Source: M3007 sp040397785
Lineage (GTDB): Bacteria; Bacteroidota; Bacteroidia; Chitinophagales; Saprospiraceae
NCBI GenBank assembly: GCA_040397785.1
Contig: JBBAVI010000007.1
Coordinates: 32,777 to 96,776, forward strand
Length of the DNA stretch: 64,000 nt
Reading direction: 5' to 3'
Below the pieces are notes generated by a model. It did not search any database, was not told where the DNA came from, and worked only from the letters and a program-made list of their open reading frames with translations. The position numbers were made by a program, and so were the translations under genes. Positions 25,454 through 33,119 of this stretch are shown in pieces; position 1 is the first letter of the stretch, and each line of letters starts with the position of its first letter.

Positions 25454-27025
25454 ATGTCAATTCTGATTTTTTTGATCGTTCTCTACATTTTGCTGGGCAT
25501 CAGCATGATGAAACTGTTTGAAAAAGCAGGAATTCCGGGTTGGAAAGCCCTGGTTCCCGGACTTGCTTCCATAGAATGGTGCAAGATGGTAGGCCGCAAA
25601 CCACAATATGCATTGTGGTTGCTGTTCCCGATCGTCAACTTCTTTATTTACGCCGGTTTGGTGATTGATATGGTCCGGTCATTTGGGAAACACGGATTTT
25701 GGAATGCAGTGATCGCAGTCGTTTACGCGCCCGTTCCTTTCTTTTTGATTGGAAATAATGCAAAAGACGTATATAATGGACCGATTCTGGAACGCGAACG
25801 CGAATACCACCGTTTGCACCATGAGGCCCAAAGCAAAAATGACAAAACGACTTTGCGTAAAATCGAAACAGATTTTGCCTTCATGCACAAATCGCAGGTA
25901 CGTGAATGGTCGGAAGCCATTATTTTTGCGGTATTTGCAGCGGCCTTTATCCGTATGTTTTTGATTGAAGCGTATGTAATTCCAACCTCTTCGATGGAAG
26001 GTTCGTTGAAAGTAGGCGACTTTTTGTTTGTGAGTAAGGCGCATTACGGCATTCGTACGCCCATGACGGTGATTCAATTCCCTTTGATGCACAACCGTTT
26101 GCCATCCAACCTGGGCGAGTCGTATTTAACCAAACCGTCCCTTCCCTACTTCCGACTGCCCGCCATTGAAAGCATCGACCATAACGAACCAGTCGTGTTC
26201 AATTTCCCGGCGGGCGACAGTATAGTGATTACCCCGGAACGCAATTTTGATATTTACCAGTTGCGCCAGCAAAGTGGTGGCCAGTTGCCGCCCGGCGTGG
26301 ATGTAATAGCCCGCCCAATAGATAAAAAAGACCATTATATCAAACGTTGCATTGGTTTACCCGGCGATAGTCTGGTGATCCGTTCCGGCGTGGTGTACAT
26401 CAATGGGGTTGCTGCACAGGTACCTACCCATCGTCAGTTTTTATACCATGTGACAGGCAATATCAATTTGAAAAAATTGGAAGACTGGGGAGTTAGTTTG
26501 AACGATGCGGGCCGCAATGCCTCCGCTTCGGGTTATTTCAACCTCGATGATGCCCAATTGGAGAAAGTAAAATCCATTGGATCGGACATTAAAGTAGAGC
26601 GGGTGCCGCAACAACGCTTCCCGGGTTATGTGTTCCCGAACGATGCAAAACGCTTTGGCGCCTGGACGGTGGATGATTATGGCCCGATTTATATCCCTAA
26701 AAAAGGGGTGACTATGCCGATTAACATGGATAATATTGCGTTTTATATCCGTATTATCCGCGATTTTGAGCATAACAAATTGGAACTCAAGGGCGATAAA
26801 ATCTTCATCAATGGCCAGGAGTCGGGTGCCTATACCTTCCGGCAAAATTACTTCTGGATGATGGGTGATAACCGCCACAACTCGGAAGACTCCCGTATTT
26901 GGGGGTATGTGCCTGAAGATCACGTGGTAGGTAAACCGCTGTTTATTTGGTTCTCCACCAAAAACGGCAGCTTGAGCAATGGGATTAACTGGAACCGGAT
27001 TTTCAAATCTGCTAGCGCGATGTAG
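25454..27025 (+). CDS. lepB: Signal peptidase I
   Basis: 523 residues from ATG 25454 (MSILIFLIVLYILLGISMMK). The frame opens earlier at 25409, but a -7-like TACATTTG (25404-25411) overlaps that position. The first about 110 residues form a multi-helix membrane domain resembling DUF5684. A further anchor (EAIIFAVFAAAFIRMFLIEA) precedes box B with catalytic Ser180 (IPTSSMEGSLKVGDF). Catalytic Lys297 is in YIKRCIGLPGDSL, and box E is GDNRHNSEDSR. The Ser and Lys are 117 residues apart and another long insertion precedes box E, so this is a large Bacteroidota-type LepB. It cleaves signal peptides at the periplasmic face, including those of the T9SS substrates. Confidence 0.92.
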   Translation: MSILIFLIVLYILLGISMMKLFEKAGIPGWKALVPGLASIEWCKMVGRKPQYALWLLFPIVNFFIYAGLVIDMVRSFGKHGFWNAVIAVVYAPVPFFLIGNNAKDVYNGPILEREREYHRLHHEAQSKNDKTTLRKIETDFAFMHKSQVREWSEAIIFAVFAAAFIRMFLIEAYVIPTSSMEGSLKVGDFLFVSKAHYGIRTPMTVIQFPLMHNRLPSNLGESYLTKPSLPYFRLPAIESIDHNEPVVFNFPAGDSIVITPERNFDIYQLRQQSGGQLPPGVDVIARPIDKKDHYIKRCIGLPGDSLVIRSGVVYINGVAAQVPTHRQFLYHVTGNINLKKLEDWGVSLNDAGRNASASGYFNLDDAQLEKVKSIGSDIKVERVPQQRFPGYVFPNDAKRFGAWTVDDYGPIYIPKKGVTMPINMDNIAFYIRIIRDFEHNKLELKGDKIFINGQESGAYTFRQNYFWMMGDNRHNSEDSRIWGYVPEDHVVGKPLFIWFSTKNGSLSNGINWNRIFKSASAM

Positions 27026-27050
27026 TGGGTTTACCACACTACTTGATGTA

Positions 27051-27146
27051 TTTCGCGCAGATGCTGCGCAGAAAAAAAGCACAGATATTACGCAGAAAAA
27101 TCTGTGTAACATCTGTGCTTTTTTTCTGTGTAAAATCTGCGCGAAA
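27051..27146. repeat. Long palindromic repeat, CGCAGAT/TTACGCAG family, copy 1
   Basis: A 96-bp imperfect palindrome starts TTTCGCGCAGATGC and ends GCATTTTAC-like complement GCGCGAAA; each arm is about 46 nt with a handful of mismatches and an A/T-rich centre. It is built from iterations of the motif CGCAGATnTTACGCAGA. It fills the space between the convergent lepB and rdgB stops. A second copy is at 42665-42761. It is likely to act as a bidirectional terminator and to be a dispersed element. Confidence 0.8.
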
Positions 27147-27160
27147 CAAAAAAGTTTCTA

Positions 27161-27730
27161 CTAAAGCACTTCGGTAAGTTTCGCGATAGCCCGTGCACGG
27201 TGGCTGATCTGATTTTTGATCGCTTCCCCCAATTCGGCGAACGTTTCATCAAATCCTTCCGGGATAAAGATCGGATCGTAGCCGAAGCCGCCTGTCCCGC
27301 GGGGTTCGGTGGCAATTTGGCCCGCGCAGATGCCCTCCAGCAGGGTTTCTTTTCCTTCTTTTACCAGGGCGATGATGGTTCGAAAGCGTGCACGGCGGGT
27401 ATCCTTGTTTTCAAGGTTATGCAGCAGCAGGTTGTTGTTTGCATTCGGGTCGCGGGTGTCGCCCGCATAGCGCGCGGTGTGTACGCCGGGCGCGCCTGCG
27501 AGGGCCTCCACTTCCAGGCCTGTATCTTCCGAAAAACAGTCGAAGCCGAAGTGTTCTTTGACATACCGCGCTTTGAGCAGGGCATTTCCTTCGAGCGTAT
27601 CTTCCGTTTCTTCGATATCTTCTAGACAACCAATGTCTTTAAGGGTTTTGATGTGGTATTTTCCGCCCAGCATTTGTTCTACTTCTTTGGCTTTATGAGG
27701 GTTGTTGGTGGCGAAGACTAGGATTTTCAT
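27161..27730 (-). CDS. rdgB: XTP/dITP diphosphatase (RdgB/HAM1)
   Basis: 189 residues from ATG 27730 (MKILVFATNNPHKAKEVEQM). The family motifs are all visible: the nucleotide-binding start FATNNPHKAKE, the general-base region DCFSEDTGLEVEALAGAPGV, RYAGD, the GGFGYDPIF loop and the SHRARA end. It removes ITP, dITP and XTP from the nucleotide pool, complementing MazG at 13600 in function though not in an operon. It is convergent with lepB, 15 bp from the palindromic repeat. Confidence 0.94.
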   Translation of the reverse strand: MKILVFATNNPHKAKEVEQMLGGKYHIKTLKDIGCLEDIEETEDTLEGNALLKARYVKEHFGFDCFSEDTGLEVEALAGAPGVHTARYAGDTRDPNANNNLLLHNLENKDTRRARFRTIIALVKEGKETLLEGICAGQIATEPRGTGGFGYDPIFIPEGFDETFAELGEAIKNQISHRARAIAKLTEVL

Positions 27731-27791
27731 GGTGTGTTTTTGCTGCAATAATACAGCTGATTGAGAGGACCTTGCCGCACGTAGTTAATAC

Positions 27792-27822
27792 TTGTTTTCT
27801 AATTTAAAAACTTTTATCTTTG
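27792..27822 (+). promoter_or_regulatory. Toxin-antitoxin promoter (-33 TTG, 20 nt, -7 TATCTTTG)
   Basis: TTG at 27792-27794 and TATCTTTG at 27815-27822 are separated by exactly 20 nt. The start codon at 27838 is 15 bp downstream, so the leader is under 10 nt. Confidence 0.7.
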
Positions 27823-27837
27823 TAAAAAGAAAATACC

Positions 27838-28092
27838 ATGCAACAATTAATTTTAAACATCGAAGAAAATCGTTATGCACTGCTTTTGCAGTTTTTAAAT
27901 ACATTAGACTATGTAAAGGTAGTACAGACGTCTTCTGGTAATCCACCTGTACATTTAGCCCAAAACCCTTCTACATCAGACAGCCAATTGGTTCAGCTGC
28001 GATCAGTATTGGAAAAACAGTCAAAGCCACTTTTCCAAGGTATAACAGATCCTTTAGTTTGGCAAAATCAACAGCGAGATGAGTGGTCGTAA
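27838..28092 (+). CDS. Antitoxin of a PIN-type toxin-antitoxin pair
   Basis: 84 residues, MQQLILNIEENRYALLLQFL at the start and GITDPLVWQNQQRDEW at the end. The short size, the conserved aromatic C-terminal block and the overlap of 14 bp with a PIN toxin gene are typical of Bacteroidota antitoxins. There is no recognisable DNA-binding motif in the N-terminus, but this part probably both neutralises the toxin and represses the promoter at 27792-27822. It is intact, unlike its partner. Confidence 0.7.
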   Translation: MQQLILNIEENRYALLLQFLNTLDYVKVVQTSSGNPPVHLAQNPSTSDSQLVQLRSVLEKQSKPLFQGITDPLVWQNQQRDEWS

Positions 28093-28463
28093 ACTTTTGC
28101 TAGATTCTAATATTGTTATTTATATTGATGAAGAAAGCGCTATCCCCCGAAGTTTTTATCAAGGCGGATGATGCACTTTACCTTTCAGATGTTTCATTTA
28201 TGGAAACATTGGGCTATGCATTTTCCGATGAAAATGAAAAAGAAGCAATTGAAACGTTACTATCCGTTTTGTTTCGGCTTCCAATTGATGAAGAAGTCGT
28301 TCTCAAGGTAATTTCAATTCGCCAAACGCGTAAAATGAAGTTGCCAGATGCCATCATAGCTGCTACTGCACTAATACATGATTGTATGGTTATAACGCGT
28401 AACATTTCCGATTTTTCCGGGTTACCAGGTTTGGTTGTTTTGAATCCAAAGGTTTTCCCCTGA
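28079..28463 (+). pseudogene. PIN-domain toxin, interrupted by a +1 frameshift
   Basis: Frame 1 starts at ATG 28079 (MSGRKLLLDSNIVIYIDEES) and stops at 28171. The rest of the protein continues in another frame from about 28143 (PEVFIKADDALYLSDVSFME ...). Removing one C from the run of five at 28144-28148 joins the two as AIPEVFIKADD and restores a 127-residue PIN protein. The joined product keeps the four acidic residues of PIN nucleases: Asp in LLLDSN, Glu in VSFMETLGY, Asp in KLPDAIIAATAL and Asp in TRNISDFSGL. PIN toxins cleave RNA. The break is either an assembly indel or a real inactivation. Confidence 0.75.
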
Positions 28464-28828
28464 TTTCAGTCATTCCTTAATGATTTGCGTAGGGAAAATA
28501 TAGGTTTATCCTTGTAAATTCTAAACAGGACTTATTAATTTACAAGGATAAATACTTTAACCGGGCATGGTTTTCACGCTTCCTACGCCCGGCGCTTCTT
28601 CGAGCGTTGCACGAAGTTATACCTGTCTCGCATCTCAAATCGAGAAGGCCAACGCGCGGCGGAAAAAAATAGCTCATCTCGAAGCCCCTAGACTATCTAT
28701 GTTCCATCCCTATTCATCGAAATCCAGTCCCGCCTCATCGAAATGATGGTGACCATAGTTGCTTTCTGTCTGGAAGAAGCGCAACTTTGCAGAACAATTT
28801 TGTTTAAAGTAAGCAACTTTTTGTTCAA
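28464..28828. other. Intergenic region with a 16-bp inverted repeat
   Basis: No gene is visible. A perfect 16-bp inverted repeat (TTTATCCTTGTAAATT, 28505-28520, with 28537-28552; 16-nt loop) lies 42 bp after the toxin stop. It has no T-tract and may be a weak terminator or a binding site. The remaining sequence (28560-28800) is more GC-rich with short inverted patches, possibly a decayed dispersed repeat. Confidence 0.5.
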
Positions 28829-29443
28829 ATGACACCATATAAAAATTATAGTACCGCGTCCGACTGGTCGCACCGAATTAAAAAAGGCAGTATGTACGTG
28901 GCCGTGGCCGCTATGATCGGCGCTCAAATGAGCTGTAGCAGCAGCGATAATGGCAACGATTGGGAACAGGTAACCGTACAGGAAGCCACCAAAGGCGTTA
29001 TTACCACCATCGAAGAAACGGAAGCTGGCAATTTCGTGATTGCCGATGAAAAAGTGGTGGAAAGTAAGGATGCGTCCCGTGTCATTATCAAACGCTTAGA
29101 TGGAAAAATCGACACACTTACCCTCGACCAGGCCAAGGCACTGGTGCAACCCACCGATACAGTAACCCAACGACACACCAACAACGTGCAACACTACCAC
29201 CACGGCGGCGGCATGGGCAATGTGCTTTGGTGGGGTGCCATGGGTTATATGATGGGCCGCAGCTTTAATTCGCCGGTACAGCAAGGTATTTACCGAAATG
29301 GTTATAACGCAGGGGGCGCTTATACGGCTGGCACCGCGGTTTCGCAGGAATTGAAACGTACGTCTGTGGGCCGTACCCAAATGCGCCCGGTGCGCGGCCG
29401 CAGCGGATTTTTCCGGGGTTGGGGTGGCAGCACGGGTAGCTAA
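28829..29443 (+). CDS. YgiB/UPF0323-like lipoprotein
   Basis: 204 residues. After a charged start (MTPYKNYSTASDWSHRIKKG) comes a short hydrophobic segment ending in a lipobox-like Cys (AAMIGAQMSCSSS). The middle has ATKGVITTIEETEAGNFVIA and KRLDGKIDTLTLDQA; the C-terminal part is Gly/His-rich (NVQHYHHGGGMGNVLWWGAM) and ends GRSGFFRGWGGS. This layout resembles the YgiB/UPF0323 lipoproteins. The identification is strengthened by the gene downstream, a YgiC-like glutathionylspermidine synthase homologue, reproducing the ygiB-ygiC pairing of enterobacteria. The molecular role is unknown. Confidence 0.6.
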   Translation: MTPYKNYSTASDWSHRIKKGSMYVAVAAMIGAQMSCSSSDNGNDWEQVTVQEATKGVITTIEETEAGNFVIADEKVVESKDASRVIIKRLDGKIDTLTLDQAKALVQPTDTVTQRHTNNVQHYHHGGGMGNVLWWGAMGYMMGRSFNSPVQQGIYRNGYNAGGAYTAGTAVSQELKRTSVGRTQMRPVRGRSGFFRGWGGSTGS

Positions 29444-29533
29444 GCGGGTTTTTCAAGGTCCACTTTACAAAGGGTACGTTTACACGCGCCCTGTTTTTTT
29501 ATTATTAAAAATCGGTACATCAGGATATTTCAC

Positions 29534-30742
29534 ATGAAATTACAAGCCATTGACCAATTACCCAACCCGATTTTCGAATCGCTTGGTTGGGATTTTTTTA
29601 TATCGGAAGAAGCGGGGAATTACCTGACCAACCAGTTGGTGGTGGTTTCGGAAGCGGAGCGGGATGCTTTTTATGCAGCGGGCAATCGTTTGTACGATAT
29701 GTTTGTGGCGGCGGCCGAGCATGTTATGCAGCACAATTTGATGGGTAAATTAGGCATCCCCGCGAATTTGCACGAATTGATTCGGCTGACTTGGGAGGAT
29801 GAACGGCATCTGCATCTTTTTGGCCGCTTCGATGTGGCGGGCGGTGTGGATGGCACGCCAATTAAACTCCTCGAATTTAATGCAGATACGGCCACCACCC
29901 TGCCGGAATCATCTATTATTCAGTGGGCACAATTGAAGGCGAATAATATTGACGAAACGAAACAGTTCAATTTTGTCTATGAGGCTTTGGTGGAGAATTT
30001 CAAGCGCCTGCGCACGCTGAATCCGGATCGGGAGCCAGCTATTTTGTTCTCCACGATGCGCGGCGCGTCGGAAGACGACCACAATGTATCCTTGTTGGTG
30101 GAGGCTGCAGAAGAGGCAGGGTTTGAAACCGGGTTTTGTTACGTGGATGAGGTGGTATTTTCGGAGACAACGGGCATTTTCGGAAAAGATGCCATTGGAC
30201 AACCGCTTTATTTTCCGTTTTGGTTTAAACTAGTGCCTTGGGAATACATCGCGCTGGAAGAGCCGGATTTGTGTAAAATGCTTACTGCAATTGTCCGCAA
30301 TGACGTAGCGGTGATTCTGAATCCGGCTTATACGATGCTGTTTCAGAGCAAGGCTATTTTGAAATATTTATGGGATTTGTATCCGAATGATCCGCTGTTG
30401 CTGGAGGCTTCGTTGGAGGAGCCGATTGGTCGCCAAAATTACCCGTTTGTTCAAAAGGTGATTTTGGGCCGGGAAGGCAGTAATGTGACCGTGTATGATG
30501 GCATTGGCTTGCCGGTGGAAGTAAGGGAAGGGGAATATGAAGGGCAAGCGTGTGTGTATCAGGCGTACGCGCAACTGGCTCAGGATGGGCAAGGTATGTA
30601 TTACCAATCGGGTATATTTTTCGCGTATGAGGCGTGTGGGTTGGGTTTTAGGCGGAGTGGGCGGCGGATTATTGATAATGGGGCGCAGTTTGTGGGGCAC
30701 GTTGTGGGGCCCGTTGCGCCCCCCCTTGCGGGGGGCCTTTAA
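29534..30742 (+). CDS. Glutathionylspermidine synthase-family protein (YgiC-like)
   Basis: 402 residues, close to the full length of YgiC/YjfC-type ATP-grasp ligases. Signature stretches are LLEFNADTATTLPESSIIQW, FVYEALVENFKRLRTL, NPAYTMLFQSKAILKYLWDL (the ATP-grasp part) and YEACGLGFRRSGRRIIDN at the end. The family resembles the synthetase domain of Gss, but the true product is uncertain and is thought to be a peptide-like ligation. The last about 12 residues (VGPVAPPLAGGL) are encoded by a GC-rich hairpin repeat and probably extend past the ancestral end (usually near AQFVGH). It pairs with the YgiB-like gene, 90 bp upstream. Confidence 0.85.
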   Translation: MKLQAIDQLPNPIFESLGWDFFISEEAGNYLTNQLVVVSEAERDAFYAAGNRLYDMFVAAAEHVMQHNLMGKLGIPANLHELIRLTWEDERHLHLFGRFDVAGGVDGTPIKLLEFNADTATTLPESSIIQWAQLKANNIDETKQFNFVYEALVENFKRLRTLNPDREPAILFSTMRGASEDDHNVSLLVEAAEEAGFETGFCYVDEVVFSETTGIFGKDAIGQPLYFPFWFKLVPWEYIALEEPDLCKMLTAIVRNDVAVILNPAYTMLFQSKAILKYLWDLYPNDPLLLEASLEEPIGRQNYPFVQKVILGREGSNVTVYDGIGLPVEVREGEYEGQACVYQAYAQLAQDGQGMYYQSGIFFAYEACGLGFRRSGRRIIDNGAQFVGHVVGPVAPPLAGGL

Positions 30743-30841
30743 CGTATGCCCTTGATCTGCACCCTTTCTGGTGCCCGTTTGCTCCCGCGCCCATGTGCCC
30801 TTGCGGGCACATGGGCGGAGGTTAGGACCCGCAAGGGGTCC
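30719..30841. repeat. Cluster of three hairpins with a CCC-TTGC-GGG core
   Basis: Three inverted repeats follow one another between convergent genes: CCCCCC-TTGC-GGGGGG (30720-30735), a perfect 13-bp stem CGCCCATGTGCCC with the same TTGC loop (30788-30817), and GGACCC-GCAAG-GGGTCC (30825-30841), whose core is the reverse orientation of the same motif. They overlap the 3' end of the YgiC-like gene and reach the pccB stop, and probably function as bidirectional terminators. Confidence 0.75.
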
Positions 30842-30843
30842 AG

Positions 30844-32385
30844 CTACAGGGGCACATTACCATGTTTCCGTTTCGAACGTGCCACGGCTTTATTTTCCAA
30901 CATCGCAAATGATTTGATCAATTTCCGGCGCGTTTCGCGGGGCAGGATTACTTCATCGATGAATCCGCGGGCGGCGGCGCGGTAGGGATTGGCAAAAGTG
31001 TCGCCGTATTCTTTTTCTTTTTCGGCCAATTTGGCGGCTGGATCCGCTGCGGCATCAATTTCGTGTTTGAAAATGATTTCTGAGGCGCCTTTTGCCCCCA
31101 TAACCGCAATTTCGGCTCCCGGCCAGGCATAGTTCATATCGGCGCCGATGTGCTTAGAATTCATTACATCGTATGCTCCCCCATAAGCCTTGCGGGTGAT
31201 TACGGTGATGCTTGGCACGGTTGCTTCCGAAAATGCGTACAATAACTTGGAGCCATTGGTAATGATGGCATTCCACTCCTGGTCGGTACCCGGCAAAAAG
31301 CCCGGAACATCTACTAAAACAAGCAAGGGGATATTAAAACAATCGCAAAAACGCACAAAACGCGCTGCTTTTTTGGAGGAATTTACATCCAATACGCCGG
31401 CGAGGTTCATGGGTTGGTTGGCGACAATGCCGATGCTGCGGCCTGCTAAATGAGCAAAACCCACCACAATATTCTCGGCGTAACTTTCGTGAATTTCAAA
31501 AAACGAATCCGTGTCAACAATGCCAGCAATCACCTCTTTCATGTCGTATGGGTGGTTGGCATTTTCGGGAATAATATGCATCAATTCGTCGCGGTATTCG
31601 TCGCCCAGGGTATAGTCGAGTCGTGGTGCCTGGTCTTCACAGTTTTGCGGAATGTAAGAGAGCAGGCGTTTTACCTTTTCGATACAATCAACATCGTTGG
31701 TAGCGACTAAGTGGGTCACCCCCGACTTGCTGGCGTGGGTGCTGGCGCCGCCCAGTTCTTCGCTGCTTACTTCTTCATTGGTCACCGTTTTTACCACATT
31801 TGGGCCGGTTACAAACATATAAGAACTGCCTTCTACCATGACAATAAAATCAGTCATCGCCGGGCTATACACAGCGCCCCCAGCGCAAGGGCCGAGAATC
31901 GCCGAAATTTGAGGAATTACGCCGCTGGCTTGCACATTGCGGTAAAATATGTCGGCATAACCACCCAGGGAATTCACGCCTTCCTGAATACGTGCGCCGC
32001 CCGAGTCATTGAGTCCGATCATGGGTGCGCCGTTGCGTACTGCGAGGTCCATGACCTTACAGATTTTTTCTGCATGTGTTTCGGACAAGGAGCCCCCAAA
32101 AACGGTAAAATCCTGGGCGAAAACATATAACAATCGGCCGTTCACCGTACCATACCCGGTTACGACGCCATCGCCCAAAAATTGTTGATCGGCCATGCCA
32201 AAATCAGTAGCGCGGTGGGTTACTAAGGCGCCAATTTCTTCAAAAGAACCCGGATCCATCAAGAAGTGGATACGTTCCCGCGCGGTGAGTTTGCCTTTTT
32301 TGTGTTGTGCGTCTATGCGTTTTTGTCCGCCGCCTAATTTCGCTTCCGCAATTTTTGATCGAAGCAATTCAAATTTTTGTTCCAT
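30844..32385 (-). CDS. pccB: Acyl-CoA carboxylase carboxyltransferase (propionyl-CoA carboxylase beta type)
   Basis: 513 residues, full length. Both crotonase-fold halves are present. The N-terminal oxyanion/acyl-CoA region includes GLNDSGGARIQEGVNSLGGY and ILGPCAGGAVYSPAMTDFIV; the C-terminal half includes LVLVDVPGFLPGTDQEWNAI and ITRKAYGGAYDVMNSKHIGA. It transfers a carboxyl group from biotin to propionyl- or methylmalonyl-CoA; sequence alone does not separate PccB from methylmalonyl-CoA decarboxylase alpha. The biotin carboxylase and carrier subunits are not in this window. The gene is monocistronic here and ends at the hairpin cluster. Confidence 0.9.
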   Translation of the reverse strand: MEQKFELLRSKIAEAKLGGGQKRIDAQHKKGKLTARERIHFLMDPGSFEEIGALVTHRATDFGMADQQFLGDGVVTGYGTVNGRLLYVFAQDFTVFGGSLSETHAEKICKVMDLAVRNGAPMIGLNDSGGARIQEGVNSLGGYADIFYRNVQASGVIPQISAILGPCAGGAVYSPAMTDFIVMVEGSSYMFVTGPNVVKTVTNEEVSSEELGGASTHASKSGVTHLVATNDVDCIEKVKRLLSYIPQNCEDQAPRLDYTLGDEYRDELMHIIPENANHPYDMKEVIAGIVDTDSFFEIHESYAENIVVGFAHLAGRSIGIVANQPMNLAGVLDVNSSKKAARFVRFCDCFNIPLLVLVDVPGFLPGTDQEWNAIITNGSKLLYAFSEATVPSITVITRKAYGGAYDVMNSKHIGADMNYAWPGAEIAVMGAKGASEIIFKHEIDAAADPAAKLAEKEKEYGDTFANPYRAAARGFIDEVILPRETRRKLIKSFAMLENKAVARSKRKHGNVPL

Positions 32386-32499
32386 GATGTGAATACAGCA
32401 TCCGTTAAGTGAGCAATAGGTACAAGGTGGTATGGTACACTTTTATACACCTCACCTTGAGATTAGATTAAATTGCGGACAAGACCATGAAGTAGTTTC

Positions 32500-33117
32500 T
32501 TATTGAGCATCAATCACTAAGCGCCGGTATTCTGGCGCTATTTCAACTTCTCGGTTGAGGATTGTTTTACCATCTTTTTGTATTTCAAACAAAGCCTTTT
32601 CCCCTGCTGCCTTGGGCAAACTTAGGGCAAAATAACCATTAGTGCTGGTCTCCACCTGAAATTTCCCACCCATTACTTTGATAATCGCGCCTTCGATGCC
32701 ATTTCCCGCCTGATCGCGCAAAGACCATTCAAATGTGGTATTATCGCTTGGAAAATCGAGGGTAAAATAAATTACTTTTTGGTCCTTGGCGGTGTAAGCA
32801 CTTTGATCCAGTACTCTGCAGCGCCGATTACCAGAAGGGGTAAATACGAGTTTAATTGAATCATTCAGGTATTTTCCCGGTACACCGCGGTATTCGACCA
32901 TGCCACGTGCGTCGGGCTGGGTAACGGGGAAAGGTTTTTCGGCCCCAAATTGCAAAGTGGCCATTCCATCTGTTATTGGCTCACCGCTGGTGCCATTGTA
33001 CACCAAATAATATTTCAAATTGAAGGGCCCCGAATTACATGCAACACCTAGGATTACAACCAGGATTCCAAGCGCCAAAAACGTGTTTAATTTATTCGAA
33101 AACAACATATTAACCAT
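32500..33117 (-). CDS. Lipoprotein with carboxypeptidase-regulatory-like domain
   Basis: 205 residues. The signal (FLALGILVVILGVACNSGPF) contains a lipobox Cys near residue 27. The mature part is beta-rich, with a segment (FEWSLRDQAGNGIEGAIIKV ... VETSTNGYFALSL) resembling the CarboxypepD_reg fold common in Bacteroidota surface proteins. The function is unknown. It starts 2 bp after the methyltransferase stop, so the two are probably co-transcribed. The start could also be the second Met (MLFSNK). Confidence 0.65.
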   Translation of the reverse strand: MVNMLFSNKLNTFLALGILVVILGVACNSGPFNLKYYLVYNGTSGEPITDGMATLQFGAEKPFPVTQPDARGMVEYRGVPGKYLNDSIKLVFTPSGNRRCRVLDQSAYTAKDQKVIYFTLDFPSDNTTFEWSLRDQAGNGIEGAIIKVMGGKFQVETSTNGYFALSLPKAAGEKALFEIQKDGKTILNREVEIAPEYRRLVIDAQ

Positions 33118-33119
33118 TA

